Positions 28,302-39,980 are shown, numbered from the stretch's first letter. The stretch: DNA of 64,000 bases from Renibacterium salmoninarum ATCC 33209 (GCF_000018885.1 NC_010168.1:62001-126000); one strand, 5' to 3'. The notes: generated from the sequence alone by a model not told the origin. Made by a program: numbers and translations.

Positions 28302-30482
28302 TTAGGGCGCTGGTGTGATGCTCAGAATTTGCGCTGCATTGCCGGGAGTCTGCCCAGCAAGCACGAATTGACTGGATTGCGCCTGTAAGGCGAAGCCGCT
28401 ATTTCGATTGACCAGTCGGTATCTCTGCACGCCGTCGACAGAAGTCTTCGATGCTTGAGCCTGCGTGGCATCTGAGGAATTCAGAGCCAAGGTAAGCGGG
28501 ACATTGTCAGTAACTGGTTGCAAATACCATTGGTCGCTGCCGCCAGGTATACCGTTACCCCCGTTCCCGGCTGCATTGAATCCAGGAAGTACCGGGCCTT
28601 GCAGTGCTGCTGAACCGATTGCTCGTCGAGACTCCACAGTACTGCCGCCAAGCTGTAAATAGGCTCCAGTGGCTGAATTCTGCAATCGGTAGAAACCGCT
28701 ATTGTAGGCCGAATCGGTTTCATCACGGACTGGAACGATCTTCCATAGACTGCTTGGCGAACCCGCGCCTAGCGCTAAAGGCGTGCTTCCCAGCGCCAAT
28801 TGATAATTGGCCTGCGGATTGATGGTATTTCCTTGCACGTCCAAGGGTAAGCGGCCCTTGGAGTACACAGGCTGCGAAGCGGTGTGTGGAGTTTGGCTGA
28901 TTGTGGAGGCAGCGCCATTCAAAGCTGAGATCGTGCGGTAGGTTCGGCCGCTGACGTTTTGATTGGTTAAGCTGCCATTATCGATACCGGACAAATAGGA
29001 GTTGGTCGTGCCGGCCGGCTGCTTGCCCACCGGGAACCAACTATTAGGTTTGCTCAGATCATCGGTTTCATAAACGTAGCCGTTGTAGCTTACTGTGCGA
29101 TACCGCTGGGAATAAGCGTCGTAGCTGATGATCGACTCTTCGATCCGGTTTTACTCAACGTATAACCGGTGCGTGCTGGGGTTTTGGAAAATGACATTTC
29201 CAGCAGAAACCACCTGTTGCCGAGAATCGCCAGCATCGTTGGTCACCGTAATGACAATCTTCTTTGCCGAATTCGCTTCCACGAGGACGTCCGCCCCAAT
29301 CGCCGGATCATGGAACTCAACCTTCGGGAGCACATTTCCGCTAGCGTCGCTCAGTGTACCCAGGACTGCATCGGCCTGGTAATTAGTCCCTTGGGCATCG
29401 GCGAAACCAAAAACTCCGCTCGAGGAGACTTTTTGATTCGAGAAATTGAGCGTGCTGCCGTCCGCGCCGGTGCCTTGATAGCTCACCAGGTCATTGGCAG
29501 CGTTGTATGACGTCTCAATATCTAACGAACTGCCCATTTTTCCGTCTTGCCCACCAAGCCCTGGCTCAGTCCAAGCCCCATTTGCGTACTTGTTCCAGGT
29601 GCCCGCAGCCATCTTGCCACTGATCGGCGCACGGGCCATCGAGAACCATTTGGCGAAGCTGGTGTAACCGGGCTTAGTTTTGATCTGCTCGTTATAGAGC
29701 AAGTAAAAATACCCGCTGGCTTGGTCAACGAAAAGCCGGACGCCGGCAATTCCGTAGGACCAAGTATTCGCCGGAAACGCGGTGCTATCGGCCACGCCAT
29801 CGTGCTGATATGGCGATGTGACAATTGCTCCTTGGTAGTTCCAAGTCTGCCCTTTGTCCGAGGAAGTCGCCATCAGGATGCGGTTGTAGTGGATGCCAGT
29901 GGCCACCCGCTGCGCCGGGGTGGGGTTGCTAGTGGACCACGGGTTGAACTGGAATTCATCGTTGACAGCTCCATACCAGGTCCCGGTTGCTGGGTCAGTC
30001 CAGATGCCGATCACATCATAATGGTCATCTTGATAAAGCGAAGGAGCCGGATTTACCGGCTTCTGATTCACTTTGTAACACAGCGAGCCAGGCAAATTCA
30101 TATGAGTATTTGCGTCCTTGACCGTGGTGGTGTTGCCTATTCCGCTGTTTACCGTGCCCAGATCAGAATTGGTGAACGTTTTGGTGAACGTTTTGGTGCG
30201 TGAGTTGGTCGTGGCGGTATCTGTGGCGTTGTTGTAACCGGAATAGGAGCTAATCCAGTGGAACGCTCCATCGTTGTCGACGAAGGCAGAACCGGCGATG
30301 TCGCCACGCAAGCTGCCATTGATCGCCGGGTTGCTGGCGCTGCTGTACTCCGGGAACGGCTGGGTGCCAGCGGCCAAAGCAGCCGGTGCAATACCCAGCG
30401 GGAGAATCAAAAGACCAAGCGTGAGCGACGCCAGTCCAACGTTGCGCCGCAAAGGTGATCGGCGGACTATCCATGGAGACAT
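28302..30482 (-). pseudogene. Secreted Asp-box (sialidase-like) protein with C-terminal ricin-type lectin region, nonsense-interrupted
   Basis: From ATG 30482 (GAAGGG eight bases upstream) a 725-residue exported protein is encoded. It has a signal peptide ending APAALAA, then a propeller-like region with an Asp-box (SSDKGQTWNYQG, residues ~190-200) and WTDPATGTWYGAVNDEFQ. The C-terminal third (RYRLVNRNSGFALQAQS, GFYRLQNSATGAYLQLGG) resembles RICIN/beta-trefoil repeats. An in-frame TAA at 29151-29153 follows RLYVE; the same frame resumes with NRIEESIISYDAYSQRYR. It is the first gene of the LacI-controlled glycan locus and probably bound or cut a host or algal glycan. The exact hydrolase family is not certain. 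Confidence 0.75.
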
Positions 30483-30519
30483 GAGATTACCCTTCATTGG
30501 GCGGATCATATTATTTATA

Positions 30520-30531
30520 GTAAGCGTTTAC
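30520..30531. promoter_or_regulatory. LacI-type operator 1
   Basis: GTAAGCGTTTAC, embedded in the longer near-palindrome ATAGTAAGCGTTTACTAT (30517-30534), lies 38 bases upstream of the lectin gene start. It is identical to operator 2 and of the CG-centred LacI/GalR form. Confidence 0.8.
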
Positions 30532-30639
30532 TATGCGAAACATCGTATGTTTCGGCGATTGCGCTGTCAATGGTGTTGCGATTAAAAGGATTTTTATACC
30601 GATTTTGGCGTCACACTTGTCCGGGTCATTCCGCTTTAA

Positions 30640-30651
30640 GTAAGCGTTTAC
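30640..30651. promoter_or_regulatory. LacI-type operator 2
   Basis: A second exact GTAAGCGTTTAC, 120 bp (about 11 helical turns) from operator 1 and just beyond the lacI 3' end. The spacing would allow DNA looping by a tetrameric or paired regulator; this is inference. Confidence 0.75.
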
Positions 30652-30729
30652 CGAGATATTTGGCCGTATTCTTCAGAAAAGAGGTACCGCAATGTGAAGT
30701 CGGCGACTAGCCGAAAATGCTCGAGAAGA

Positions 30730-31806
30730 TCAGACGGCTCGCACCGAATCGCGGAGCACAATATGCGTACCAAGAGTTGAGTTGGCTGATTCCGAGCCAA
30801 ATTCAAAAGGCCCTAAAGCCGCCCGAACCGCTTCCCTGCCCAAGTCCTCCAGCGGCACATTGACTGTAGTGAGTTTCGGATTGACTTCACGCGAGACTGG
30901 GATGTTGTCATAACCCACAACCGAGATGTCTTCTGGTACCCGCAAGCCAGCTTCAGCAATAGCTTCCATCGCGCCAACAGCAACTAGATCGTTAGCGCCA
31001 AAGACCGCGCTAAAGCTGAGACTGGACGCCAGAATTTCACGCATCCGACGGTATCCGAACGCGCGGCCAAACTCGCCTAGATGCACTAAATTCGGGTCCA
31101 ATGCCAAACCGCGGGCCTCCATGGCAGAGCTGAAGCCCCTGAATCGCGAGGCCGTGGTAGAAAGATTTTCCGGCCCACCGAGATAAACGATCCGCTGATG
31201 CCCTTGCGAAATGAGATAGTCGGTGATCGCAAAGGCACCACCGGAATTGTCGTAATTCACGCTCACAGTAGGTACGTCATTGCCCAAGGAGGGCCGTCCG
31301 CACAGGACCAGTACGGAGCCATTTTCCGCCAAGGCAGCCGCCCGGGCCGCCATTTTGGCTCGATACCCCGGATGGTCGGAGGCGCCGCCGACCAAAATAA
31401 CGGCATCGGCACGCTGCTCCCGCATCAAGTCGACAATCGCCAGCTCGCGATCGCGATCTCCATCCGTCGCCATAATCAAGCAAAGTCGTTTTTCCGAGCT
31501 AGCTTGGCGTTCTACCCCGCGCGCGATGTAGCCGAAGAACGGATCGGCCACGTCCGCAATCACGATACCCACGGTTCTTGTCGTAACACCGGCCAAGGCT
31601 CGCGCATGCGCATTCGCCACGTAACCGAGCTTCTGCACTGCTTCAAGAACGCGCACCTTTGTGGATTCTGCGACCGGGTAATTTGCGCTCAGCGTCCGGG
31701 AAACAGTGGCCACGGACACGCCTGCCGCGATTGCGACGTCGGCAATAGTCGCAACAGGTCGGGGCTTCCGTTCGCTCGGATTCATATCTGCTTTGGAAGG
31801 ACCCAT
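30730..31806 (-). CDS. LacI-family transcriptional regulator of the glycan locus
   Basis: A 358-residue regulator with the N-terminal HTH and hinge helix (TIADVAIAAGVSVATVSRTL, then NAHARALAG) and a periplasmic-binding-protein-like effector domain (TVGIVIADVADPFFG, VFGANDLVAVGAMEAI, VPEDISVVGYDNIP). The start at 31806 (MGPSKADMNPSERK) is chosen; 31785 is possible. It lies eight bases after the D-2-hydroxyacid dehydrogenase, so it is probably cotranscribed and autoregulated through operator 3. It appears fully intact although its target genes are broken. Confidence 0.9.
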   Translation of the reverse strand: MGPSKADMNPSERKPRPVATIADVAIAAGVSVATVSRTLSANYPVAESTKVRVLEAVQKLGYVANAHARALAGVTTRTVGIVIADVADPFFGYIARGVERQASSEKRLCLIMATDGDRDRELAIVDLMREQRADAVILVGGASDHPGYRAKMAARAAALAENGSVLVLCGRPSLGNDVPTVSVNYDNSGGAFAITDYLISQGHQRIVYLGGPENLSTTASRFRGFSSAMEARGLALDPNLVHLGEFGRAFGYRRMREILASSLSFSAVFGANDLVAVGAMEAIAEAGLRVPEDISVVGYDNIPVSREVNPKLTTVNVPLEDLGREAVRAALGPFEFGSESANSTLGTHIVLRDSVRAV

Positions 31807-31813
31807 CCCACCA

Positions 31814-32757
31814 TTATGCAATTCGGGAGAGATCATTGACGACTACGGGATACTCAAAGGGCAGGCCGTGGCTCAATCTGCCCAATTCGGAGATTTCTTG
31901 TTGCCCCAACCGCTTGACTTCATTGCCCATCGCGCCAGCAATGTGCGGGGTGAGAAACACGTTGCTCAGCCGGTATAAGACCGAACTTGCCGGTAAGGGT
32001 TCTGGATCTGTGACGTCAAGAAATGCGTCAAAGCGCCCAGTGACCAATTCAGCCTCCAGCGCGGCGGTATCGACCAAACTACCGCGGGCGGTATTGATAA
32101 GCACTGTGCCGTTTGCCATCGCGCCCAGTTGTGCCGCGCCGATCATCTGCCAAGTGTCTGCGGTTGCCGGTGCGTGCAGGCTGACCAAGTCCGATTCTCG
32201 GCAAAGCTGATCCAGGTCAACTAATTCAGCACCAAGACCCGTGGCATCCCGCGCCGATAGATAGGGGTCGTAAACCAGAACGCGCACATCGAATCCACTC
32301 AACAAATTGATCACCCTTCGACCAACTTGGGATGCGCCAACGATGCCGATCGAGACGCACGCTTGAGCCCCATGATGATGCTCGCCAGCGTGTATTCGGC
32401 CACCGGAATCGCATTTGCAACCGCTGCCGAGGAGACCTGGATGCCGCGCTCAAAAACTTCCGGTGCCAAAAACTTCTTCACGGTTCCACCAGCGTGGATC
32501 ACGTACCGCAATGCAGGCATCGCCTCAAGAGATTCCGGGCCAATCCACAGTGCGCCCCAGCCGGTAATCAGCACCTCGGTCTGCGCCAAACGTACGGGAT
32601 CGACGTCGGCCAAATCAGTCAGCGGAACCCTACTAGTCAAGATCGACAGTTGCTCAATCTGCTGCCACTCAGGTTCGTCGAAGAGCACTGCCTTAGTCTC
32701 CTCGTCCATTGCCAGAGCGGCCTGAAACCTTGGCCGGCTGGCTGCGTCCGTACTCAT
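31814..32757 (-). pseudogene. D-2-hydroxyacid dehydrogenase (NAD-binding), deletion plus frameshift
   Basis: The N-terminal catalytic domain (AMPALRYVIHAGGTVKKFL, VAEYTLASIIMGLKRA) is joined near 32365, in the wrong frame, to the Rossmann part SIGIVGASQVGRRVINLL. The usual ~25-residue linker between them is missing, so a small deletion caused the frameshift. Downstream, NTARGSLVDTAALEAEL, DVTDPEPLP and TPHIAGAMGNE carry the family's Arg, Glu-equivalent and His motifs. It would have reduced or oxidised a sugar-derived 2-hydroxy acid. Confidence 0.85.
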
Positions 32758-32809
32758 TGATCGTCCTCGTTAGGGGTCGTGGTGTGATGCGGAGGTCTCA
32801 CACCTATAT

Positions 32810-32821
32810 GTAAACGTTTTC
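32810..32821. promoter_or_regulatory. LacI-type operator 3
   Basis: GTAAACGTTTTC matches the two exact operators at 10 of 12 positions. It lies 53 bases upstream of the dehydrogenase start, correctly placed to control the leftward dehydrogenase-lacI transcript. Confidence 0.7.
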
Positions 32822-32894
32822 TATCCTAGTCATCTAATCACAGCTTTACTCAACAGTAATCAAGTCAATAGATATAAGGATAGTCTCAGGACCA

Positions 32895-32950
32895 TGTGAT
32901 TGACATCACATGGCCCTGAGGGCATACTGAGCAAAATAGAAAACGCTTAC
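32895..32950 (+). promoter_or_regulatory. Importer promoter with Crp/GlxR-type site and LacI operator 4
   Basis: TGTGATTGACATCACA (32895-32910) is a perfect Crp-type palindrome within a longer 16-bp-arm repeat (32885-32920, one mismatch). Its centre contains TTGACA (32900-32905), a consensus -35; CATACT (32923-32928) at 17 bp is a plausible -10. LacI operator 4, GAAAACGCTTAC (32939-32950; 11 of 12 on the reverse strand), lies just past the expected start of transcription. A factor bound at the Crp site would occlude the -35. Confidence 0.75.
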
Positions 32951-32994
32951 TAGGTATTTTCAAACCACCTCAGAGACGAAAAGGAAGCTCGCGG

Positions 32995-33996
32995 ATGAGC
33001 GTATTGAGCCCGCCACGACCCCCAGCTAAGTCGAAGACAGCGCCCAACGCATCCATCCCGCGGCTGCGCAAACGCAGCTTTCGGCAACGGCTCCGACGCG
33101 ACAAAGTCATGTTGGCCCTGGTGTTGCCCGGCTTCCTCTTTTTCGTGGTGTTCAACTACATCCCGTTGCTCGGCAATATCGTGGCCTTCCTGGACTATCG
33201 TCCATAATATTGGCTTTATCGACAGCATTTGGGTTGGTCTAGATAACTTTAGTCTTGCTTTTTGCAGACCCGGCATTCTGGGCCGCTTTCCGCAACACCC
33301 TAGTAATTACCGTCGTGCAACTGGTGCTGGTCTTTCCCGTGCCCATCCTGTTGGCGCTTTTTCTCAACAGCATCATCTCGAAACGACTTCGGAACTTCAT
33401 CCAGAGCGTGATCTACCTGCCGCACTTCATCGGCTGGGTGATCATCGTCGTCTTATTCTCTGAAATGCTCGGTGCCGGTGGCGCGCTGACACATTTCTTA
33501 CAGTCATTGGGCCTACCAGGCTTCAACGCCATGAATACACCAGAGTTCTTCCCCTTCCTCATCACCTTGCAAAGCATTTTGGAAAGATTCCGGCTGGGGC
33601 ACCATCATTTTCCTGGCTGCAATCGCCAACATTGATCAAGAACTTTACGAAGCAGCCGCCGTCGATGGCGCGAAAGCTCGACACCGGCTGTTTCACATCA
33701 CCTTGCCCGGCATCTTCCCCGTCATTTTATTGCTGTTTATTTTGCAACTAGGCAGCATCCTGTCGGTCGGCTTTGAGCAGATCCTGCTGCAACGCGACAA
33801 CGTAGGGCCGCAGGCAGGAGAAGTCTTGGAAACTTATGTCTTTTTCAACGGCGTCCAAGGCGGGCCGTGGGGTGTTGCCGCGGCTGCCGGGCTGATCAAG
33901 GGCGCGATTGGTCTGATATTGGTTCTTGGCTCAAACAAATTGGCCCATAAATTCGGACATGAAGGGATCTACGCCAGTGGCAAACAACGTCATTAA
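32995..33996 (+). pseudogene. ABC sugar importer permease 1 (LplB/UgpA-like), three frameshifts
   Basis: AAGGAAG precedes ATG 32995. The N-terminal segment RRDKVMLALVLPGFLFFVVF is followed by frame changes near 33205, near 33260 (a T run in GCTTTTTGCAG) and near 33595. Reconstruction gives NIGFIDSIWVGLDNFSLAF, the membrane core, and the EAA cytoplasmic loop YEAAAVDGAKARHRLFHITL that contacts the ATPase. It is of the polysaccharide-type permease family that pairs with a YtcP-like partner, which follows. No ATPase gene is in this locus. Confidence 0.85.
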
Positions 33997-34913
33997 TAGT
34001 CGCCGGGTTGCCGCTCGCCAACCAGCTCGCCGCCTGAGTTCCAGACCGGTATGGCAGGAAAAGCCGCATTCCATCAGCCTGATCTTCAAAGGCCTGTTGA
34101 TTCTACTGATCGGATTCTTGACGCTTTACCCGCTGCTTGCCGTGCTTGGCACCAGTTTTGCTGGCCAAACAGAAATCGCACAAAACAACGGTCTGGTGCT
34201 TTTCCGCTGCACCCAAATTGGGACGCTTATCAGACGATATTCTCCGGTGGGGTAGTAACCAGCGCACTGGTCCGTTCGCTCCTGATCACCGTGGTGGGCA
34301 CAGCATGTTCGTTGTCGATCACGGTAGCTATGGCTTACGGATTGACGAGGAAAGATCTCATCGGCGGCAAGTTCTTCTTGACTGCAGCCCTTTTCACCAT
34401 GCTCTTTAGCGCCGGAATCATCCCGAACTTCCTCGTGGTGAAGGAACTCGGGCTGCTCAACAATTACGTTTCGCTGATCTTGCCCGTAATGATCTCCGCC
34501 TTCAATTTGATCGTCATCCGATCGTTTTTCCAGAACCTGCCACAGGAATTGTTAGAGGCGGCAAGGATCGACGGTGTGGGCGACTTTGGCATACTCATCC
34601 GAATTGTGCTGCCACTGTCCAAAGGAGTTCTGGCCGTCATTGGTTTGTTTTACGCCGTCAATTACTGGAATGCATTTTCAGCGCCATGCTCTATCTCAAT
34701 GCGGATCAGTGGCCGTTGCCGATGATCCTTCGGCAATACGCCTTACTAGGGCAGCCTATGACCGACGGTGCCAACACTGCGGAGATCGCAGCGCCCTCCC
34801 AGACAATCCAGATGGCCGTTGTGGTTATCAGCTTGGTCCCGATTGTTTTAGTCTTCCCATTTCTCCAGCGCTACTTCACCAAAGGCGTTCTCATTGGCGC
34901 CGTCAAAGGCTAA
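33977..34913 (+). pseudogene. ABC sugar importer permease 2 (YtcP/LplC-like), two frameshifts
   Basis: GTG 33977 overlaps the end of permease 1 by 20 bases. The frame shifts near 34205 (to LHPNWDAYQTIFSGG) and near 34678 (NAFS to SAMLYLNADQWPLPMILRQ, one T missing from a run). The EAA loop is LLEAARIDGVGDFGILIRIV. The extreme C-terminus FPFLQRYFTKGVLIGAVKG is characteristic of this permease type and intact. The transporter is non-functional unless the shifts are suppressed. Confidence 0.87.
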
Positions 34914-34939
34914 GTTCAGCCCGGCTATCGAAGGACATC

Positions 34940-36569
34940 ATGACTGAATTTTTGAACAACACCAGCCGTCGGTCGTTTTTGGGACTGGCTGGCTTTAAGC
35001 GCCGCTTTAATCGGCACAACTGTATTGGCTGGGTGTGGGCAGCGAGCGCCGTCGGGAACGGCGAGCGCAGGGCCAGTCACGTTGCCGCAGTACTTGCCGG
35101 CTAAGGATTTCACGCCAGATTTGCCGGGCAGCAGTGATGGCGTTCCAGCCGCGTTCTACAACTATCCAGCTCCCTATAAAACCGTCACTAGCGCGCCATT
35201 GAGCGGCCAGAAATATAGTGCCACCACACTGCTGTTTGGCCCGGTAGCTAACTCGCGGGATAACAACCCGGCCTGGCAGGAGATTGAAAAGCGATTAGGC
35301 GGCAGTATTGAACTCACTGCGGTTTCCTCAGATGACTACGCCACTAAGTTCAATACCCAGGTAGCCAGCGGAAATCTGCCGGATCTGATGTTCAACGACT
35401 CGGTAGCTATCAAGGATATTGTCGGATTCTTGGAGTCCAGCTGCGCGGATCTGACTCCTTTTCTCAGCGGTGAGAACATCAAACAATATCCAAACTTGGC
35501 TGCGATTCCAGAAGTGTACTGGCAGGCCTGCGTCCAGGCCGGGAAGATTTACTTTCTGCCCATCCCTCGCGGCCTGACGGGCGGCTCGGGCTTCTTCAAC
35601 GAAACATTGCTGAAGCAAGCCGGGGTGGATTCCACCGAAAAGATCAAGAACAAAGACGACTTCACCGCGCTACTGAAGGAGCTGACTCGGCCCGACCAAA
35701 ACCAATGGGCACTTGGCAGCACCGGCTTTGGCTTGCCAACTCTGCACCACATTTTCCGCTCGCCGTACCAGTGGCGCTGGGACCAAAAAAATTTAGTAAA
35801 GGACTTCGAAACCGACGAATACTTGGCGGCAATTGAGTATGCCGCAGAGCTCTATAAAGCGGGTTACTACTGTCCTGGCTCCGATGGCTGGACTAAGAGC
35901 CAGATGGTCAATGCCTTCGTTTCCGGGAAAGTCACCATGATCTACGACGGCCTACCCGCGTACCTCAGCAGCACCGGTTATGCGCAAAGCCTGCCACAAG
36001 CTAATGCCAGTTATAAGGCACTGCCGATCCTCCCCTTCGGGCACGACGGCGGCAAAGGTCAAGCTTGGATCGACAATGTAGTAGTGGGCACCACCATGGG
36101 GAAAAGGCTGAGTCAAACAAGGTGAAGGATCTTCTCGCCGTGGCAAATTTCCTGGCCGCGCCCTTTGGTAGCGAAGAGTACTTGCTGATCAACTACGGCT
36201 CGGCTGGCACCGATTATGTGCTGGATGCCAAAGGAAACCCCCAAGCCACCCCGCAAGCGCAACAGCACACTGGAGTTCCGTGGAAGTTCGTTGCGGCACC
36301 GCAACAGGCAATTTACAGCCCAACCGATAAAGCCGCCGTCGACGCTTTGCACTCGGCCTATCAAAAGCTCATTCCAGGTGCCTCAGCAAACCCGTGCGCC
36401 AACCTGTTCAGCTCCACTGATGCGGCCAAAGGCAGCGTATTGGGACGCCGTCAAGGGCTTTGTCGCGGGCCGGCAATCGATGGACGACGTCAAGAGTGCG
36501 GTGACCAAATGGAAGCAATCAGATGGCGACACGATCCGCGGCGAATACCAGAAGCTTTTGACTAAGTAG
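34940..36569 (+). pseudogene. ABC importer substrate-binding lipoprotein (LplA-like), at least three frameshifts
   Basis: From ATG 34940 the leader (NNTSRRSFLGLAG) shifts frame near 35000 into LSAALIGTTVLAGC, a lipobox, after which a long family 1 binding-protein body runs to 36100. Further shifts occur near 36105 (to SNKVKDLLAVANFLAAPFG) and near 36430 (to YWDAVKGFVAGRQSMDDVKS). It would have captured an oligosaccharide outside the cell and delivered it to the two permeases. ATGA-type spacing and shared direction place it in the importer operon. Confidence 0.87.
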
Positions 36570-36618
36570 TTTTGCCAGCATGAATTAGCAAGCCAATTGA
36601 GGAGGAAGTGCCTGCAGC

Positions 36619-38603
36619 ATGACGGATCAACCGTTTACTTTGCCCGCTCTTGATATGAATCTTTCGCCGAGTACCGGTTGGACTCGGGAACACTGGTGGC
36701 GCACCGCCGATCAGTGGCTGGCACCCGTGATTGCCGCCGGAAGTCCCGGTCACGCATTGCCGGTGTTACCGGGACCGGTGACCCGAGATGGCGTGCGGCG
36801 TGAAGGAATGGAAATCATCGGCCGGAGCTTGCTTCTGGCTGCCCCGCGGATTGCCGGCGCGCACCATCCGGCCAGCTCTGTTGCCGAGCGTGAATCGGCA
36901 TCCAGTTTGGCTGATTGGTACCGGCAGGCTCTGGTCAGCGGCACCGCGCCGGCTGGGCCTGAGGCTTGGCCGAAAGGGGTTGCTTGCCGCACTCCTTTGC
37001 AGGGCGTGACCAATTCGATCGTGGAAGCGGCGAATATTTCCTTCAGCCTGTCCGTCTGCCCGGAACTTTTATGGGAGCCGCTTTCTCGGCAAGAGAAATC
37101 ATAAGTTGCCGCCTGGTTGAAACACCACGCAAGTTTGGAGGTTTGGCAGAACAACTGGAAGCTTTCCCCGCTATGGCTGAAGCTTTTCTGCACTCGGTTG
37201 GTGAGGACACCCGCGGACTTACCGGGGCGCGAAATGTGGCCCGGGTGGAGGGATGGTATGCCGGCGATGGCTGGTACACCGACGGACCCGAACATGCTTT
37301 TGACTACTACAACGCTTGGGCGATTCACCCCTATCTTTCGGCCTGGTATCGGCTGACGGACCGCCAGCACAGTGCCGAAGCTGAACGGCATACCGGCAGA
37401 TTGAATGAATTTGTTGCCGGGTTTGCAGATTTCGTTGCCGACGACGGCGCGCTGCTGCATTTTGGCCGGTCACTGACCTACCGCACTGCGGCTTTAGCTG
37501 CGCTCTGGTGCGCTGTTTCAGCAGACAGCAATACCTCGCCAACGATCGCAGCGGGCGCGAGCCGAAAATTGGCTTCCTCGGTGCGCTCGCGTTTTGTCAC
37601 TGAGGGCGTCGGAGTTGAGCAACCGCTAAGTCTGGGCTGGTACGGCCAGCATCGTGGCAGCTGCCAAAGCTACAGCGGCTTCGGTTCGCCCTTTCTTGCC
37701 GGAATAGGATTCTTGGGCCTCGCGCTGCCTGCCGATCACCCAGTCTGGACAGATTCTGAGCCTGAGCCACAGCCACCGCTTGATGCCGTCTCGAGTTTGC
37801 CCGAGGTCGGTTGGTCACTAAGCCGAGCTGACGGGATTTTCAGAATGGCCAATCATGGCAGCGACCATTGTTGGCTCTCGGCAGATTCCGGGCAGGACCC
37901 GGACGATCCGCACCACGCTAAGTTCAGTTACAGCTCACATACCGCACCGGGGACCGATGCTGCCTGGGCCGATAATATTGATGGCCAGCTAGCGTTAGTC
38001 GATCAGAATGGGCTGGCGAGCCGACGCTGCGCCATCCGCGGGTTTCGCACCGACGGAGCGCTCAGCGGTTCGGTACATCTGCCCCAGGTAAACGGCAAAA
38101 CCTTGCCCGGCAGCGCAGTGCTCACCCTCTCGATATTGCATGGTCCACACGAGCTGCGTTGTCATCTGGTGCATGGCTCGGCCGGTTATACGGTGCGCGA
38201 AGGTAGCTTCGCCTTGGCTGGCAACACCCCACCCACGCAACAAATTCAAACAACAAGCGTCCGACTAGAACAAGGCCTGCTCCGGTCTTCTTTGCTAGGA
38301 ATTCATGGTTGGGAACAGGCTGAGGTGGCTCGGTACCAAGGATGTAATGCGCTTGGAAAGCACTCAGCGGCGGCTTTTCTCACGGCACCAGGAAGCAGCG
38401 AAACTAGCTGTTACGTAGCACTGCACTCCTTGACTGTTGAACGTGAACTGCCCAAAACCGCTGCCGAGGTAGTCGCCGTCAAAGTTTCCGGCAGTACGGT
38501 GAGTTGGCGTTGGTGTGATGGCCCATCTGGCACGATTGATATTGCCGACTTCGTGCCCTGGGACGGGATCTTGACGCAGCCAATCGTGGCGGTGACGGCA
38601 TGA
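36619..38603 (+). pseudogene. DUF2264 protein, nonsense plus frameshift
   Basis: Preceded by GAGGAGG. The N-terminal 160 residues (WTREHWWRTADQWLAPV) end at an in-frame TAA (37102-37104), after which VAAWLKHHASLEVWQNNWKL continues in frame before a shift near 37165 to FPAMAEAFLHSVG. The long C-terminal part has the family's GWYAGDGWYTDGPEHAFDYY and NAWAIHPYL. DUF2264 proteins occur in polysaccharide-use loci of actinobacteria, probably as glycan-active (alpha6/alpha6) enzymes, but no reaction is firmly assigned. Its TGA overlaps the fucosidase ATG. Confidence 0.83.
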
Positions 38604-39980
38604 TCGAGCTCAAATATGGCGCGACCAGGAAGCATCCGCGCCAAGACCCAGCGATGCAGAAATTCCGGGCCAATCGCTTTGGCCAATTCATCCATTGGGG
38701 CCTCTTACTCTTTACCAGCCGGAGTGTGGCAGGGCAAAGAATACAAATTTGTTGCTGAGTTCCTGCCTCAGACCGCCGGGATTCCAGAACCAGAATGGGC
38801 CAAGCTGGCAGCAGAGTTCAGCATTGAAGCTTTCGATGCGCAGGAGTGGGCCCGCATTGCGGTCGACGCTGGCGTTAAGTACGTCACCATCACCACCAAA
38901 CATCACGAAGGTTTTTGCCTCTGGCCCAGCGAGTACACCGATTTTCACGTTGGCAATGCTGCTGTAGGTTGTGACGTTTTGGCTGAGCTTTTGGCCGCCT
39001 ATGAAAATCTCGGCGTAGAGGTCTACCTCTACTACTCAGTGCTGGATTGGCATCATCCGGATTGGCGTTACCGGCTAGAAAATGCCGAGGATGAAGTGGC
39101 CTTTACCCGTTACCTGGACTTCGCTTTGAACCAATTGGAAGAACTTGCCACTCGCTACCCGACGGTCAAAGGGTTCTGGTTCGATGGCACTTGGGACGAA
39201 TCGGTCAAGGCAAATGGGCAATGGACTTGGCACGTTGAACAGCGACTTAAAGCGATCATTCCCGGACTCATTGTGAGCAGTAGGCTCCGTGCGGACGACT
39301 TGGGTTCCCGACACCGGGATTCGAACGGATTCCTGATGGGCGATTATGAAAGTGGTTATGAACGTCGGCTGCCCGAGCCGTGGGATCGGACGGTGGTCAT
39401 ACAAGATTGGGAAGCTTGTATGACCATCCCGCAGGCCAGCTGGGGGCACCACGCAGGCCCTTGGGCAAGTCAGACGGTAAAGAACTCTGCCGAGATTATC
39501 GACATGCTGGCGCACTGCGTCTCTTTGGGTGGCAATCTTCTTTTGAACTTTGGCCCCACCGGCAACGGCTCACTTGAACCGAGTGAAGTTGAGCTGGCGA
39601 AGGAAATTGGCCAGTGGCTTCGCGAAAATGGCGACGCCGTATACGGCAAGGGCCTGGCCGCAGCGTGGGCCTACCCGGGCTGGGGATACTTCTCACAAGG
39701 AAGCGATCCAGATACGGTTTACGCCACGGTAACCAAACTCCCGATTTCGAAACGAATCAGGATCAACCTACCTGCGGGACGGCGATTGCTTAGCTGCACA
39801 GCCCTGTCCGCAGCAAGCAGAGGTTTTGTGCTGCGGGAATTGGAAAGGTCGATCATTGAAATAGACCTCACCAGCTGCCAGCCACACATCCTAGCGTTTG
39901 CCCTTGTTACCGGGGCTCTGGACAGTGCCGAAGGCTGGGCCGAAGACTGGCAGGAACCGAACCCGGATGTGGTGAACTAA
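38600..39980 (+). pseudogene. Glycoside hydrolase family 29 alpha-L-fucosidase, frameshifted
   Basis: ATG 38600 overlaps the previous stop (ATGA). The start MIELKYGATRKHPRQDPAMQ and FGQFIHWGL are in one frame; from about 38702 the rest is in another, beginning PAGVWQGKEYKFVAEFL. GH29 features are YVTITTKHHEGFCLWPS, then VKGFWFDGTWDES with the nucleophile-position Asp, and GGNLLLNFGPTGNGSL. No signal peptide, so it would have acted on imported fucosylated oligosaccharides. A truncated product from 38616 lacks the N-terminal HW motif. Confidence 0.87.

Noticed and set aside
31198..31839. Plus-strand 213-residue frame
   Set aside because: Antisense to the intact lacI gene.
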